A stretch of DNA of 6,927 nt from an uncultured Anaerococcus sp. (GCA_945916625.1 CAMEGY010000058.1:1-6927), one strand, 5' to 3'; positions 1 through 6,135 are shown, counted from the stretch's first letter. Notes: a model not told the origin generated them from the sequence alone. Made by a program: numbers and translations.

Positions 1-1
1 A

Positions 2-172
2 ATAATTGACGAAAAAAATCTGGATACAGCCGACCCATACCTTACAGCAAGGCTTTGCGATATGAAAATTATCCTAGTAGATGAAAATACCAGCAAGGCA
101 AGGATTGAACAGGCCATTAGCGACCTAAGAGAGCTGGGGGTTGGCTATTGTGGGGTGGTTTTTTATAAATAA
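2..172 (+). CDS. C-terminal end of a P-loop NTPase-like protein, possibly BY-kinase (partial)
   Basis: This frame is open from the window edge to a TAA at 170-172 and gives 56 residues; the start lies outside the window. The residues read as an alternating strand/helix fold: DPYLTARLCD, then a hydrophobic strand KIILVDE, then TSKARIEQAISDLRELGV, then a final strand YCGVVFYK. The order 'aDp.l...D..ilV...ts...ie.ai..L...gv...GvV' is what the last part of bacterial tyrosine kinases (CpsD/CapB type) and related MinD/ParA-like ATPases looks like. In those families this part follows the Walker B region and precedes a terminal tail. No Walker motifs are visible because only the end is present, so the family call is an inference. 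The end overlaps the start region of the following lipoprotein gene, suggesting co-transcription. Another alpha/beta nucleotide-binding or receiver-like fold is possible. Confidence 0.5.
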   Translation: MIDEKNLDTADPYLTARLCDMKIILVDENTSKARIEQAISDLRELGVGYCGVVFYK

Positions 173-479
173 AATTATAATAATTTGCATTATGTGCATG
201 CTTTCTGCTTGCGGCAAAGAGGATGTATATAGCAAGCAAAATATAGAAACAAGACCCGCCACAGGGATTACTATCAAAAAAGAAATCGGGATTGGTTTGT
301 CATACAAAGTCAAAAAAGACGTAAAAATCTACTCAAAAGCCAACAAAGAAACAGCCTTCGATAGGCTAGAAAAAGGCTCAATAGTCCAAGCCAGCCAGGA
401 AGAAGAAAATGGCTTCGTCTACGTGACCTACCAGGGCCAGGGATTTTATGTAGAGGTTAAGGATTTGGAAGATATATAG
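141..479 (+). CDS. Small lipoprotein with SH3-like domain
   Basis: The product is 112 residues if the TTG at 141 is used. The N-terminus has one Lys (K11), then a hydrophobic run IIIICIMCM, then a lipobox LSAC with the lipidated cysteine at residue 24, followed by GKEDVYSKQN. This is a signal peptidase II type signal, so the mature protein (about 89 residues) should be anchored on the outer face of the membrane. Residues about 50-110 (LSYKVKKDVKIYS, then LEKGSIVQAS, NGFVYVTYQGQGFYVEVKDL) have the strand pattern of a bacterial SH3 (SH3b) domain, a fold often used to bind cell wall or protein partners. The start is uncertain: TTG 141 and GTG 150 both keep the signal peptide, but neither has a strong ribosome binding site, and the first ATG (192) would remove the signal. 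The gene overlaps the upstream one by about 32 bases and ends just before an intrinsic terminator. No specific ligand can be inferred. Confidence 0.75.
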   Translation: MAIVGWFFINKIIIICIMCMLSACGKEDVYSKQNIETRPATGITIKKEIGIGLSYKVKKDVKIYSKANKETAFDRLEKGSIVQASQEEENGFVYVTYQGQGFYVEVKDLEDI

Positions 480-484
480 GAGAG

Positions 485-508
485 AAAGCACCTTGAAGGG
501 TGCTTTTT
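485..508 (+). terminator. Intrinsic terminator after the lipoprotein gene
   Basis: AAAGCACC (485-492) pairs perfectly with GGTGCTTT (499-506) across a 6-base loop. The right arm runs into a T tract (504-508). It begins 6 bases after the lipoprotein stop codon and ends that + strand transcription unit. Confidence 0.85.
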
Positions 509-550
509 GTGTGAGAGGTTATTGGGAGTGAGTTATCCATTCCTACTTAC

Positions 551-695
551 GGGTCCCGTATTCATAAGACCTCTCGTCGCCTCTTTAAGAGGCTCTGTCG
601 AGGTGGCGCAGAGGGGTGGTGGCTTTGAAAAACACTACGGCGCCGTCTCGACAGAGGCCGTCAGGCCGACGAGAGACCTCACAAACTCAGGACCA
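551..695 (+). repeat. Element A: GC-rich cruciform-like intergenic repeat
   Basis: This is a roughly 145-base imperfect palindrome with its own architecture. Outer arms 552-579 and 667-694 match in 20 of 28 positions. A local hairpin GCCTCTT/AAGAGGC occupies 579-593, a second GGCC-gtca-GGCC occupies 656-667, and a central stem pairs CTCTGTCGAGGTGGCGC (593-609) with 640-656 using two G-T type pairs. The loop contains CTTTGAAAAACACTACGG (623-640). The same core in reverse orientation occurs in element B (3490-3507), matching at 16 of 18 positions. The element is clearly richer in GC than the flanking genes and lies between a + strand terminator and the 3' end of the - strand operon. It could be a REP/MITE-type mobile repeat, or a transcript-end structure for the convergent operon. 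The family name is not recognised. Confidence 0.7.
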
Positions 696-707
696 GGATA
701 TTCGAAG

Positions 708-744
708 GGTCATACATCCGAGATAAGTTCGGGATAATATGACC
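708..744. repeat. Hairpin next to element A
   Basis: GGTCATA (708-714) pairs perfectly with TATGACC (738-744). Inside, ATCCGA (716-721) can pair with TCGGGAT (729-735) with one bulged base. No T tract follows on + and none precedes for -, so it does not look like a classical terminator. It may be an extra module of element A. Apart from this hairpin, element A and the terminator, I see nothing interpretable in 509-832, and no convincing terminator for the - strand operon. Confidence 0.5.
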
Positions 745-832
745 TCAAGCTGAGTATTACAAGACATCCATACCATAATTATTTATATACTTTGCGTACA
801 TATAACATCTTTTTGTTTTTTATATTTAATTA

Positions 833-1459
833 TCAATCATCTTCTGGTGGGATTGGTGGATTGAGGTCTTCGTTTTCGAAGAAGTTTGTGCCTTCTTTGG
901 CGTTGTCTTGGAAGGTGGCGAAGACTGATAAGTAGTCTTTTCCTTCGATTGTGTAGCTTATTTCAAATCTTAGATACTCTATGAAATATTTTTGGTATTG
1001 GGTGGAGTATCTTTTTGTGGCGAAGCTGTATGTTTTGTCAGCATCCTTGCTGAGCTCGCCTTCTATTTCTCGTTTTTTCACAGGATCGTTATAGTGGTCT
1101 GCGTGGGCGGTGATTTTAAGCCTTGTCTTTTCTGGTTCAATCTTTTGTCCGTCCTTGTAGAAAGATACATAGATTTTATTATCATTTAATAGGTGGATAC
1201 GAGGTAGGTCGCCTTCTATCCTGCCAGCTACGTCATCGTAGATATCTAGAATTTTACCTTCGTCAAAGTTTTCGAATTCTTCTTTGGCAAAGGTCCTTAT
1301 GATTGGACTTCTCTCATCGTTTGAGATTTTTGCTTCAATTTTGACCCCGTCAACTTCTTTATTTCTCATAAAGCTTGGTGTGGGCATGGTTAGAAATTGT
1401 ATGAAGGCAAAGGCTCCGATTATTATTGAAACTATGGCGATTAGTATTTTTTTAAACAT
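833..1459 (-). CDS. Membrane-anchored protein of unknown function, last gene of the YtrA-type ABC operon
   Basis: The product is 208 residues. Residues about 4-24 (KILIAIVSIIIGAFAFIQFL) form one uncleaved-looking membrane helix after a short basic start (MFKK), so the rest is predicted to lie outside the cell. There is no lipobox cysteine. The remaining 180 residues are soluble, charged and beta-rich-looking (KIYVSFYKDGQKI, TRLKITAHADHY, YFIEYLRFEISYTIEGKDYLSVFATFQDN), ending in a Pro/acid tail NPPIPPEDD. I do not recognise the family. The start is supported by AGGAGGGG three bases before the ATG, inside the 10-base gap after the permease stop codon. This makes it the last, translationally close gene of the operon. 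The context suggests an extracellular accessory or substrate-handling subunit of the transporter, but this is inference only. Confidence 0.8.
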   Translation of the reverse strand: MFKKILIAIVSIIIGAFAFIQFLTMPTPSFMRNKEVDGVKIEAKISNDERSPIIRTFAKEEFENFDEGKILDIYDDVAGRIEGDLPRIHLLNDNKIYVSFYKDGQKIEPEKTRLKITAHADHYNDPVKKREIEGELSKDADKTYSFATKRYSTQYQKYFIEYLRFEISYTIEGKDYLSVFATFQDNAKEGTNFFENEDLNPPIPPEDD

Positions 1460-1469
1460 TTTCCCCTCC

Positions 1470-2264
1470 TTATTCTACTGAGATTTTCCCTTTGTGGAAG
1501 TAGCTTATTAGGGCGAAATATATTAGGACAAAGACTCCAAGTATTAGGACTACAAGGCCTAAGGATGGCCAGTTTAAGTCTAGGATATTGATGTATCCTG
1601 TGCCTATAGTTTTTCTGTATTCTTCAAATTCTATTATTCCAGAATTGCCAATGCCGGCTATTGTTTTGGAGTATGCAAAAGATTGGATTAGGAAAAGTAG
1701 GACAAAGATTGCAGGTTTGGCTGCCTTTCCTATTTTGTTAAAAGGCCTTGCTGATCCGAGGGTGCTTGCTGCCATTATAGTTTGGGCGAATATTGCGTAA
1801 AACAAGTCAAGAATCAAGGCTGCTTTTAACATGATTATGACTAGTTTTAAGTCAATCGTTCTAAATATAAATTTTATTATTTCAAGTGGTGCTAGGTCTG
1901 TGCCTCCTGTTAGGCTAAATAGTAGGATATTAAAGAAGCTAAATATCCCTATTACAAGTCCCACTACTATATAGTTTATGAGTCTTGCCCCTGTGACTTG
2001 GCTTGGTGTAAATGGAAGCGCTGTATAGAAGGAGGCCTTTTTGCCATAAAATCTAGAGTCGTCATTTCCGGCAAGACTTGCTAAAGAGATGAGTGGGGCA
2101 AAGGTCATTATGGACATACTTATAAAAATTATTAGGCCTAGGGGCTGGAAGCTAGTTGTTTTGTAAAGAAATGATCCAGCTACAGTAACTAGGAGGGGAG
2201 ATAGCATCCAAGCTAGTACTTTTTTGATGTCTTCTTTGAATAGTTGTGTAAATAATTTTCCCAT
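1470..2264 (-). CDS. ABC-2-like transporter permease (six helices)
   Basis: This 264-residue integral membrane protein has hydrophobic segments near 17-34, 41-63, 96-118, 139-166, 183-198 and 234-255, giving six helices. Between helices 2 and 3 is a cytoplasmic stretch, NDDSRFYGKKASFYTALPFTPSQVTGARL (about 67-95). It carries the LPFTPSQV..AR pattern that ABC-2 type permeases usually show there, and it probably contacts the ATPase. The start codon shares one base with the ATPase stop (TAATG). Its AAGGAGG lies inside the end of the ATPase gene, implying translational coupling and balanced subunit production. With the neighbouring ATPase it would form a homodimeric or accessory-assisted exporter in the membrane. 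The substrate is unknown; YtrA-linked exporters in Bacillus respond to cell-wall-active antibiotics (family knowledge). Confidence 0.85.
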   Translation of the reverse strand: MGKLFTQLFKEDIKKVLAWMLSPLLVTVAGSFLYKTTSFQPLGLIIFISMSIMTFAPLISLASLAGNDDSRFYGKKASFYTALPFTPSQVTGARLINYIVVGLVIGIFSFFNILLFSLTGGTDLAPLEIIKFIFRTIDLKLVIIMLKAALILDLFYAIFAQTIMAASTLGSARPFNKIGKAAKPAIFVLLFLIQSFAYSKTIAGIGNSGIIEFEEYRKTIGTGYINILDLNWPSLGLVVLILGVFVLIYFALISYFHKGKISVE

Positions 2265-2947
2265 TACAATACCTCCTTGAAGTATTCTTCTACGCTTATT
2301 TTTTCTTCTTCTCTTATGGCATCTACACCCTTATGGGCAAGGATTTTGCCGTTTTTTATTATTACGATTTCGTCTAGGATATTTTCTATCTGGCTAATTA
2401 GGTGGGTTGAGATTAGGAGGATGCCTTCGTAGTCAAAGTTTCCTATGATGGTATCTAGGACTTCCTGCCTTGCCTTTGGGTCAATGCCTGTCATTGGCTC
2501 ATCTAGGAGATAGATTCTCGTTCTCCTTGATAGGCTTGCCGCAATTTGTACCTTATCTTTCATTCCCTTTGAGCATTCTTTGATTTTAAGATTTCTTTTT
2601 ATAGAAAATGAATCAATAAGCTTGTAATATCTTTCTGCATCGAAATCATCATAAAACTTTTCGTAAATATTTCCTATATCGATTATGGTCATAGAGTCGT
2701 CAAAGGCTAGGTGGTCTGGCTGGTAGGAGATTAGGGTGTTTGTATGGCCACCTGGCTTGTTTCCATCTATTGTGACATCTCCCTTATAATTTCTCTCAAG
2801 ACCAGTTAGGATACGCATTAGGGTAGACTTGCCTGATCCATTTTCTCCAACAAGGCCAATTATCTTGCCTTTTTCTAAGTTTAGGTTCATATCCTCTAGG
2901 ACATTCCTGCCGCCGTACTTTACGGATAAGTTTTTTATTTCTATCAT
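2264..2947 (-). CDS. ABC transporter ATP-binding protein of the YtrA-type operon
   Basis: This 227-residue nucleotide-binding subunit powers the adjacent permease by ATP hydrolysis at the inner face of the membrane. The sequence shows Walker A GENGSGKST (34-42), Q-loop Gln 76 (SYQPD), a variant signature CSKGM (125-129) in place of LSGGQ, Walker B IYLLDEP (145-151, catalytic Glu 150), D-loop GID (154-156) and H-switch His 182 (STH). The SKGM signature is usual for drug/peptide-exporter ATPases of the ABC-2 group. An upstream TTG at 2959 would add four residues, but the ATG at 2947 is preferred: GGGAGGA ends four bases before it, and its ATGA overlaps the stop codon of the GntR gene by four bases. 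It is the second gene of the operon. Confidence 0.93.
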   Translation of the reverse strand: MIEIKNLSVKYGGRNVLEDMNLNLEKGKIIGLVGENGSGKSTLMRILTGLERNYKGDVTIDGNKPGGHTNTLISYQPDHLAFDDSMTIIDIGNIYEKFYDDFDAERYYKLIDSFSIKRNLKIKECSKGMKDKVQIAASLSRRTRIYLLDEPMTGIDPKARQEVLDTIIGNFDYEGILLISTHLISQIENILDEIVIIKNGKILAHKGVDAIREEEKISVEEYFKEVL

Positions 2948-3303
2948 AATTCCTCCCAATAATTTGTAAGCTCTTCCAGAGCGTCTTCTTTTTTGATTTT
3001 TAGAGATTCCATGCCCGCTATAAAATCATCTGCAAAGCTTTCAAAAGCTCTATTTGATAGGGATTTTATCTTCTCCTTATCTTCTGTAACAAACCTGCCA
3101 ATGGTCCTCCTACTTTCGCAAAGACCTTCTCTTTCAAGCTCGGTGAGAGCTCTTTGGATGGTATTTGGGTTGACCTTGTAGGTTGTGGCTAGATTTCTAA
3201 CTGAATCGATCTTATCTCCGGCCTGCCACTTTCCTGTGGATATTTTGATTTTGAAATCTTCTACAAGCTGGATGTATATAGGACGATTGTTATCAAAATC
3301 CAT
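2944..3303 (-). CDS. GntR-family transcriptional regulator, YtrA subfamily
   Basis: This 119-residue regulator has an N-terminal winged helix (about 6-70). It opens with the family hallmark RPIYIQLVEDFK, then GKWQAGDKIDSVRNLATTYKVNPNTIQRALTELEREGL with the recognition helix at about 44-59, and the wing ESRRTIGRFV. The remaining 50 residues are short and helical (ESFADDFIAGMESLKIKKEDALEELTNYWEEL). This is far smaller than the ligand domains of FadR/HutC types and matches the YtrA subfamily, where the short tail dimerises. Members typically repress their own ABC transporter operon and are released by envelope-active compounds. Here it is the first gene of such an operon, with TTGTAT/ATACAA palindromes over its promoter. 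AAAGGAG lies six bases upstream of the ATG and is the loop of a hairpin that includes the start codon. Confidence 0.93.
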   Translation of the reverse strand: MDFDNNRPIYIQLVEDFKIKISTGKWQAGDKIDSVRNLATTYKVNPNTIQRALTELEREGLCESRRTIGRFVTEDKEKIKSLSNRAFESFADDFIAGMESLKIKKEDALEELTNYWEEL

Positions 3304-3324
3304 ACAAAGCTCCTTTCTTTGTAT
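3302..3324 (-). promoter_or_regulatory. Hairpin presenting the Shine-Dalgarno of the GntR gene
   Basis: In the - strand transcript ATACAAAG pairs perfectly with CTTTGTAT (8 bp). The 7-base loop is exactly AAAGGAG, the ribosome binding site. The first two bases of the ATG form the last pairs of the stem. It may present the Shine-Dalgarno openly while the start codon is paired, modulating translation. Because the arms also carry the ATACAA core found in the upstream operator, the palindrome may instead be a DNA site for the repressor. Confidence 0.6.
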
Positions 3325-3326
3325 CG

Positions 3327-3370
3327 TTGTATTATTATCTTAATACAAATGTACTATGAGATTAATACAA
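3327..3370 (-). promoter_or_regulatory. Probable YtrA-type operator cluster
   Basis: TTGTATTA-N6-TAATACAA (3327-3348) is a perfect 8-6-8 inverted repeat. A further TAATACAA lies at 3363-3370, exactly 22 bases beyond the matching half-site, about two helical turns, so on the same face of DNA. On the - strand the extra half-site fills the spacer right after the -35 box, and the palindrome begins at the end of the -10 box. Binding there would block RNA polymerase. That this is the site of the adjacent GntR protein is inferred from position and symmetry. Confidence 0.7.
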
Positions 3371-3376
3371 TGTCAA
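3348..3376 (-). promoter_or_regulatory. Promoter of the GntR-ABC operon
   Basis: On the - strand there is a perfect -35 TTGACA (3376-3371), a 17-base spacer and a -10 TACATT (3353-3348, four of six consensus bases). Transcription would start near 3341, giving a leader of roughly 40 bases before the GntR ATG. Confidence 0.7.
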
Positions 3377-3431
3377 ATTTATTTTTAATATTTTAGATGT
3401 TTTTCTTGGAGTAAGAATTTCATATATGAGA

Positions 3432-3568
3432 GAATCCTGGTTATGTAAGGTCCCTCGTCAGTCGCTAGGCTCCTTCTGTCGGGACGGCACCGTGGTGTTT
3501 TTCGAAGATGCCAATCGCTGCGCCGTTTCGACTATCGTAGGGAGGAGAAATCTTATGAATGCGATACT
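3432..3568 (-). repeat. Element B: diverged, inverted copy of the cruciform repeat
   Basis: Read on the - strand this roughly 137-base segment follows element A from end to end. It has ATTCATAAGA near the start, an inner stem GTCGAAACGGC (3532-3522), the core CTTCGAAAAACACCACGG (3507-3490; 16 of 18 positions as in A), CCGACAG, then GACGAGGGACCTTACATAACCAGGA. On + the central stem GTCGGGACGGC (3478-3488) pairs with GCCGTTTCGAC (3522-3532) using two G-T pairs. It lies between the two divergent promoters, outside both core promoter regions, and is GC-rich against AT-rich flanks. The local side hairpins of A are not well kept here. Confidence 0.7.
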
Positions 3569-3611
3569 AACATAAAGGAAGAGTTTTTATATGATTTTTA
3601 AAATTTTTTTC

Positions 3612-3630
3612 TTTACCAGAAACAGGTAAA
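3612..3630. promoter_or_regulatory. Palindrome in the leader of the second ABC cassette
   Basis: TTTACC (3612-3617) and GGTAAA (3625-3630) form a perfect inverted repeat with a 7-base spacer, about 45 bases before the ATPase start. It sits in an AT-rich stretch with plausible but weak promoter hexamers (TTTACC as -35 and ATAAAT at 3634-3639 as -10, 16-base spacer). It differs from the ATACAA sites of the other operon, so if it is an operator it belongs to a different regulator. The + strand promoter itself cannot be placed with certainty. Confidence 0.35.
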
Positions 3631-3673
3631 ATATAAATAATTAGTTATAAATAAAACAATAATGAGGGAAAAT

Positions 3674-4399
3674 ATGAAATTAGTTATAGAAAATTTATCA
3701 AAGTCCTTTGATGACAAGCTAGTCTTAAGTGATGCTTCATATAGTTTTGAAAAGGGCACAGTTTATGCACTTCTTGGACGAAATGGTGCTGGTAAGACTA
3801 CGCTTTTTAGGCTGATTACAGAGGCTATAAAAAAAGATTCCGGAGAGATTTACATAGAAGATGGAGGGTCAAAGTCTCCTGTGTCTTTTGACGATGTTTT
3901 TATGATGGTGGCAGAGCCTGATCTTCCTAAATTTCTAACTGGCTATGAGTTTATCAGGTTTTTTATAGATGCCAATAAGGAAAATATCAAGGATTTAAAA
4001 GGCATTGATTATTATTTGGACCTGGTTGATTTCGATGAGGAAGACAGCCACAGGCTAATCCAGTCCTATTCGACAGGTATGAAAAACAAAATCCAAATGC
4101 TTATGTTTCTTATCCTAAAACCTAGGATAATCCTTATGGATGAGCCTCTTACAAGCCTTGACGTGGTTGTATCCTTACAGATGAAAAAAATTATCAGACA
4201 AATCCACAAGGACCACATCATGATTTTTTCAACCCATATTCTCCAGCTTGCTAAGGATATTTGCGATAAGATTGTTTTATTATCAGAAAAGAAATTATCA
4301 GGCCTTGATGATTCTTACCTGGCTGATCCTGATTTTGAGGATAAGTTAATATCAATCTTAGCAGGCAATAAAGAAAACTTGGGAGAAATCCATGAATAG
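3674..4399 (+). CDS. ABC transporter ATP-binding protein, second cassette
   Basis: This 241-residue nucleotide-binding subunit of an ABC-2 type exporter has all core motifs: Walker A GRNGAGKTT (35-43), signature YSTGM (132-136), Walker B IILMDEP (152-158, catalytic Glu 157), D-loop SLD (161-163) and H-switch His 188 (STH). Where most ABC proteins have the Q-loop Gln, this one reads VAEPDLPKFLTGYEF (79-93), with Glu 81 in that place; a change seen in related exporter ATPases, so not necessarily inactivating. An in-frame ATG at 3662 would add four residues, but 3674 is chosen because GAGGGA (3664-3669) is well placed before it. The gene overlaps the permease by eight bases and would work with it. 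It diverges from the GntR operon and has no own regulator gene in the window. Confidence 0.92.
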   Translation: MKLVIENLSKSFDDKLVLSDASYSFEKGTVYALLGRNGAGKTTLFRLITEAIKKDSGEIYIEDGGSKSPVSFDDVFMMVAEPDLPKFLTGYEFIRFFIDANKENIKDLKGIDYYLDLVDFDEEDSHRLIQSYSTGMKNKIQMLMFLILKPRIILMDEPLTSLDVVVSLQMKKIIRQIHKDHIMIFSTHILQLAKDICDKIVLLSEKKLSGLDDSYLADPDFEDKLISILAGNKENLGEIHE

Positions 4400-6032
4400 A
4401 GATTTAAGGACCTACATCCTGGCTGAAAAAATTGCCCTTACCGAATCTTTTAACTTGATGGTTTATGGGATTAGAAAACTTCCCCTAATCGGGAAAAAAC
4501 TAGGGGATAAGTACAGGTTTTTTGAGATAAAGGGTATTATCCACGCCTTTTATCCCTTCTTTGTCTTTATAAAGCAAATTTTGGGATGCGCCTTATCCTT
4601 TGGAATAGCCTATTTTTTCACAACTATCACCTATGGTTGGATTTTTAAAATCTTTGGTGGAGAGATTTTTGCGATGGATTTCGCAAGCAAAAGCGAAATG
4701 GCTTCTTACCTTATGGGCCTTATGGTACCTGTCGTTCTCTACTATGCGACGGGGGTTTTTAGGAATTTTATCTACGATAATGGGGCCGGAATTGGCAAAT
4801 ATTATTCCCAATACCATATAGATCCAAGCTCTTCTGCCAAGATATTTTTGTACTACAAACCAGGATCTAGGCTAATTGGAAGGACTATAATTTTTCTCAT
4901 AGTCTTTAGCCTTATAGGGAAATTACCCTTTATTTATCCTCTTTTGATGAGTTTTGGAGTTTATTTCCTAGAAACCGGTGCTTCGGTTTTCTGGATGAAA
5001 TACAAACTAAAACACAAAAAGGGAATCTTAGATAATGGACTTTTGCAGGTTGTCTTTATTATTTTAATCCCTGTTCTTGTCATGGGACTTGTTATTACAG
5101 GTCGTTTTGATTTAAGGATTGCGACTGGCATTATTTTTGGATTTTCGCTTATCCTTTTCATTTATGGTGTAAATGGTCTTAGGAATTTCAAATCTTTTGA
5201 CCAGGTTATAGAGGAGTCTGTAGAAGAATATGAAGTGGCCGCCGAAAAAATTGAAATGAGCGAGGCCAAGGCCTATGAGCTAAAGGATAAGGATATTGAA
5301 GTTAAAAATAAAAAGAGTCTTTACCACAAAAAGGGCCTGGCCTTTCTTAATTCCCTATTTTTTATCAGGCACAAGAGGCTTATCACAAAGCCAGTCGTGA
5401 TAAAATCCTTGGCTGTGCCAGCCATTGGCCTTGGAGTATTTTTCTTTACAGTTTTTAAAAATACTTTGGAGCCAGAAAATATTTTTGAGCTAACAATCAG
5501 GGCCATGCCTTTTCTGACCTACACTCTTTCAAGGCAAGATAAGGTCATAACCGCCATGTATTTAAACTGCGACCAGGGCCTTTTGCCATATGGTTTTTAC
5601 AGGAAAGGCGAGATGCTTTTAGCTATGTATAGGCTAAGATTTAGGTCAATGCTAGCTATCAACATGATTCCAGCGGCGGCAGTTTTTGTGACCTATATGG
5701 TTGCGATTAGCTACAAGGGAGAGATTTTTTGGATAAATAATCTGCTTGTCCTCGCTTATATACTCTTGATGACCACATTTTTCACAAGCCTTGCCCTTGC
5801 CAAATATTACCTAATCCAACCCTACAACCAAGAGGGAATCCTTGTAAGCAAACTTGCCGGCCTTATAAACATGGTTGTCTACTACATCTGCATCTACGGA
5901 GCCTTTATAGTTAGGGATATGGATTACAAGATGATTTTGATGGCAAGTGGTGGCTTTATTTTAGTTTTTATAATTGTTGTGAATATTTTGATAGTGAAAT
6001 TTGGGTCTAGGACCTTTAAGATTAGGGATTAA
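4392..6032 (+). CDS. Large polytopic ABC exporter permease
   Basis: This 546-residue membrane protein has about ten to twelve hydrophobic segments in two blocks: near 54-80, 105-123, 163-195, 218-236 and 243-261, then 336-355, 419-440, 447-469, 481-505 and 512-536. The blocks are separated by a strongly charged region (about 264-335, Glu-rich VIEESVEEYEVAAEKIE then Lys-rich). It looks like two permease halves joined by a cytoplasmic linker, roughly twice the length of the 264-residue permease in the divergent operon. Fused permeases of about 540 residues paired with one ATPase occur in Firmicutes and are annotated only as putative ABC exporters; assignment to such a family is inference. The start ATG lies inside the end of the ATPase gene (ATGAATAG) with GGGAG seven bases upstream, implying coupled translation. 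No substrate-binding motif is recognisable. Confidence 0.85.
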   Translation: MNRDLRTYILAEKIALTESFNLMVYGIRKLPLIGKKLGDKYRFFEIKGIIHAFYPFFVFIKQILGCALSFGIAYFFTTITYGWIFKIFGGEIFAMDFASKSEMASYLMGLMVPVVLYYATGVFRNFIYDNGAGIGKYYSQYHIDPSSSAKIFLYYKPGSRLIGRTIIFLIVFSLIGKLPFIYPLLMSFGVYFLETGASVFWMKYKLKHKKGILDNGLLQVVFIILIPVLVMGLVITGRFDLRIATGIIFGFSLILFIYGVNGLRNFKSFDQVIEESVEEYEVAAEKIEMSEAKAYELKDKDIEVKNKKSLYHKKGLAFLNSLFFIRHKRLITKPVVIKSLAVPAIGLGVFFFTVFKNTLEPENIFELTIRAMPFLTYTLSRQDKVITAMYLNCDQGLLPYGFYRKGEMLLAMYRLRFRSMLAINMIPAAAVFVTYMVAISYKGEIFWINNLLVLAYILLMTTFFTSLALAKYYLIQPYNQEGILVSKLAGLINMVVYYICIYGAFIVRDMDYKMILMASGGFILVFIIVVNILIVKFGSRTFKIRD

Positions 6033-6055
6033 AGTGTTTTTCACTAGGTGAGTCT

Positions 6056-6078
6056 AATATTCCAGGAATATTTTCTTT
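6056..6078 (+). terminator. Weak intrinsic terminator after the permease
   Basis: AATATT (6056-6061) and AATATT (6067-6072) flank CCAGG and can form a short AT-rich stem, followed by TTCTTT. It is the only hairpin-plus-T candidate soon after the permease stop at 6032. The stem is weak, so read-through into element C is possible. Confidence 0.4.
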
Positions 6079-6135
6079 AAATCTTTATTATAACAATATT
6101 TTAATCTTATATATTTTCTTAGTATTCACATGACT

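Noticed and set aside
507..737. 76-codon open frame on + across element A
   Set aside because: It starts in the T tract of the terminator, runs through the palindrome, and has no ribosome binding site or protein-like composition; it is an accident of GC-rich repeat sequence.
992..1800. Open frames on + at 992-1189, 1284-1481 and 1588-1800
   Set aside because: They are antisense to the well-supported - strand operon genes and lack ribosome binding sites.
2945..2959. TTG at 2959 as start of the first ABC ATPase
   Set aside because: The Shine-Dalgarno GGGAGGA lies downstream of this TTG and is correctly placed for the ATG at 2947, which also gives the usual ATGA overlap and the usual family N-terminus (MIEIKNLSVKYG).
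4593..5506. Short frames at 4593-4817 (-), 4633-4821 (+), 4961-5161 (-) and 5321-5506 (-)
   Set aside because: They lie fully inside the 546-residue permease gene in other frames, with no independent evidence of coding.
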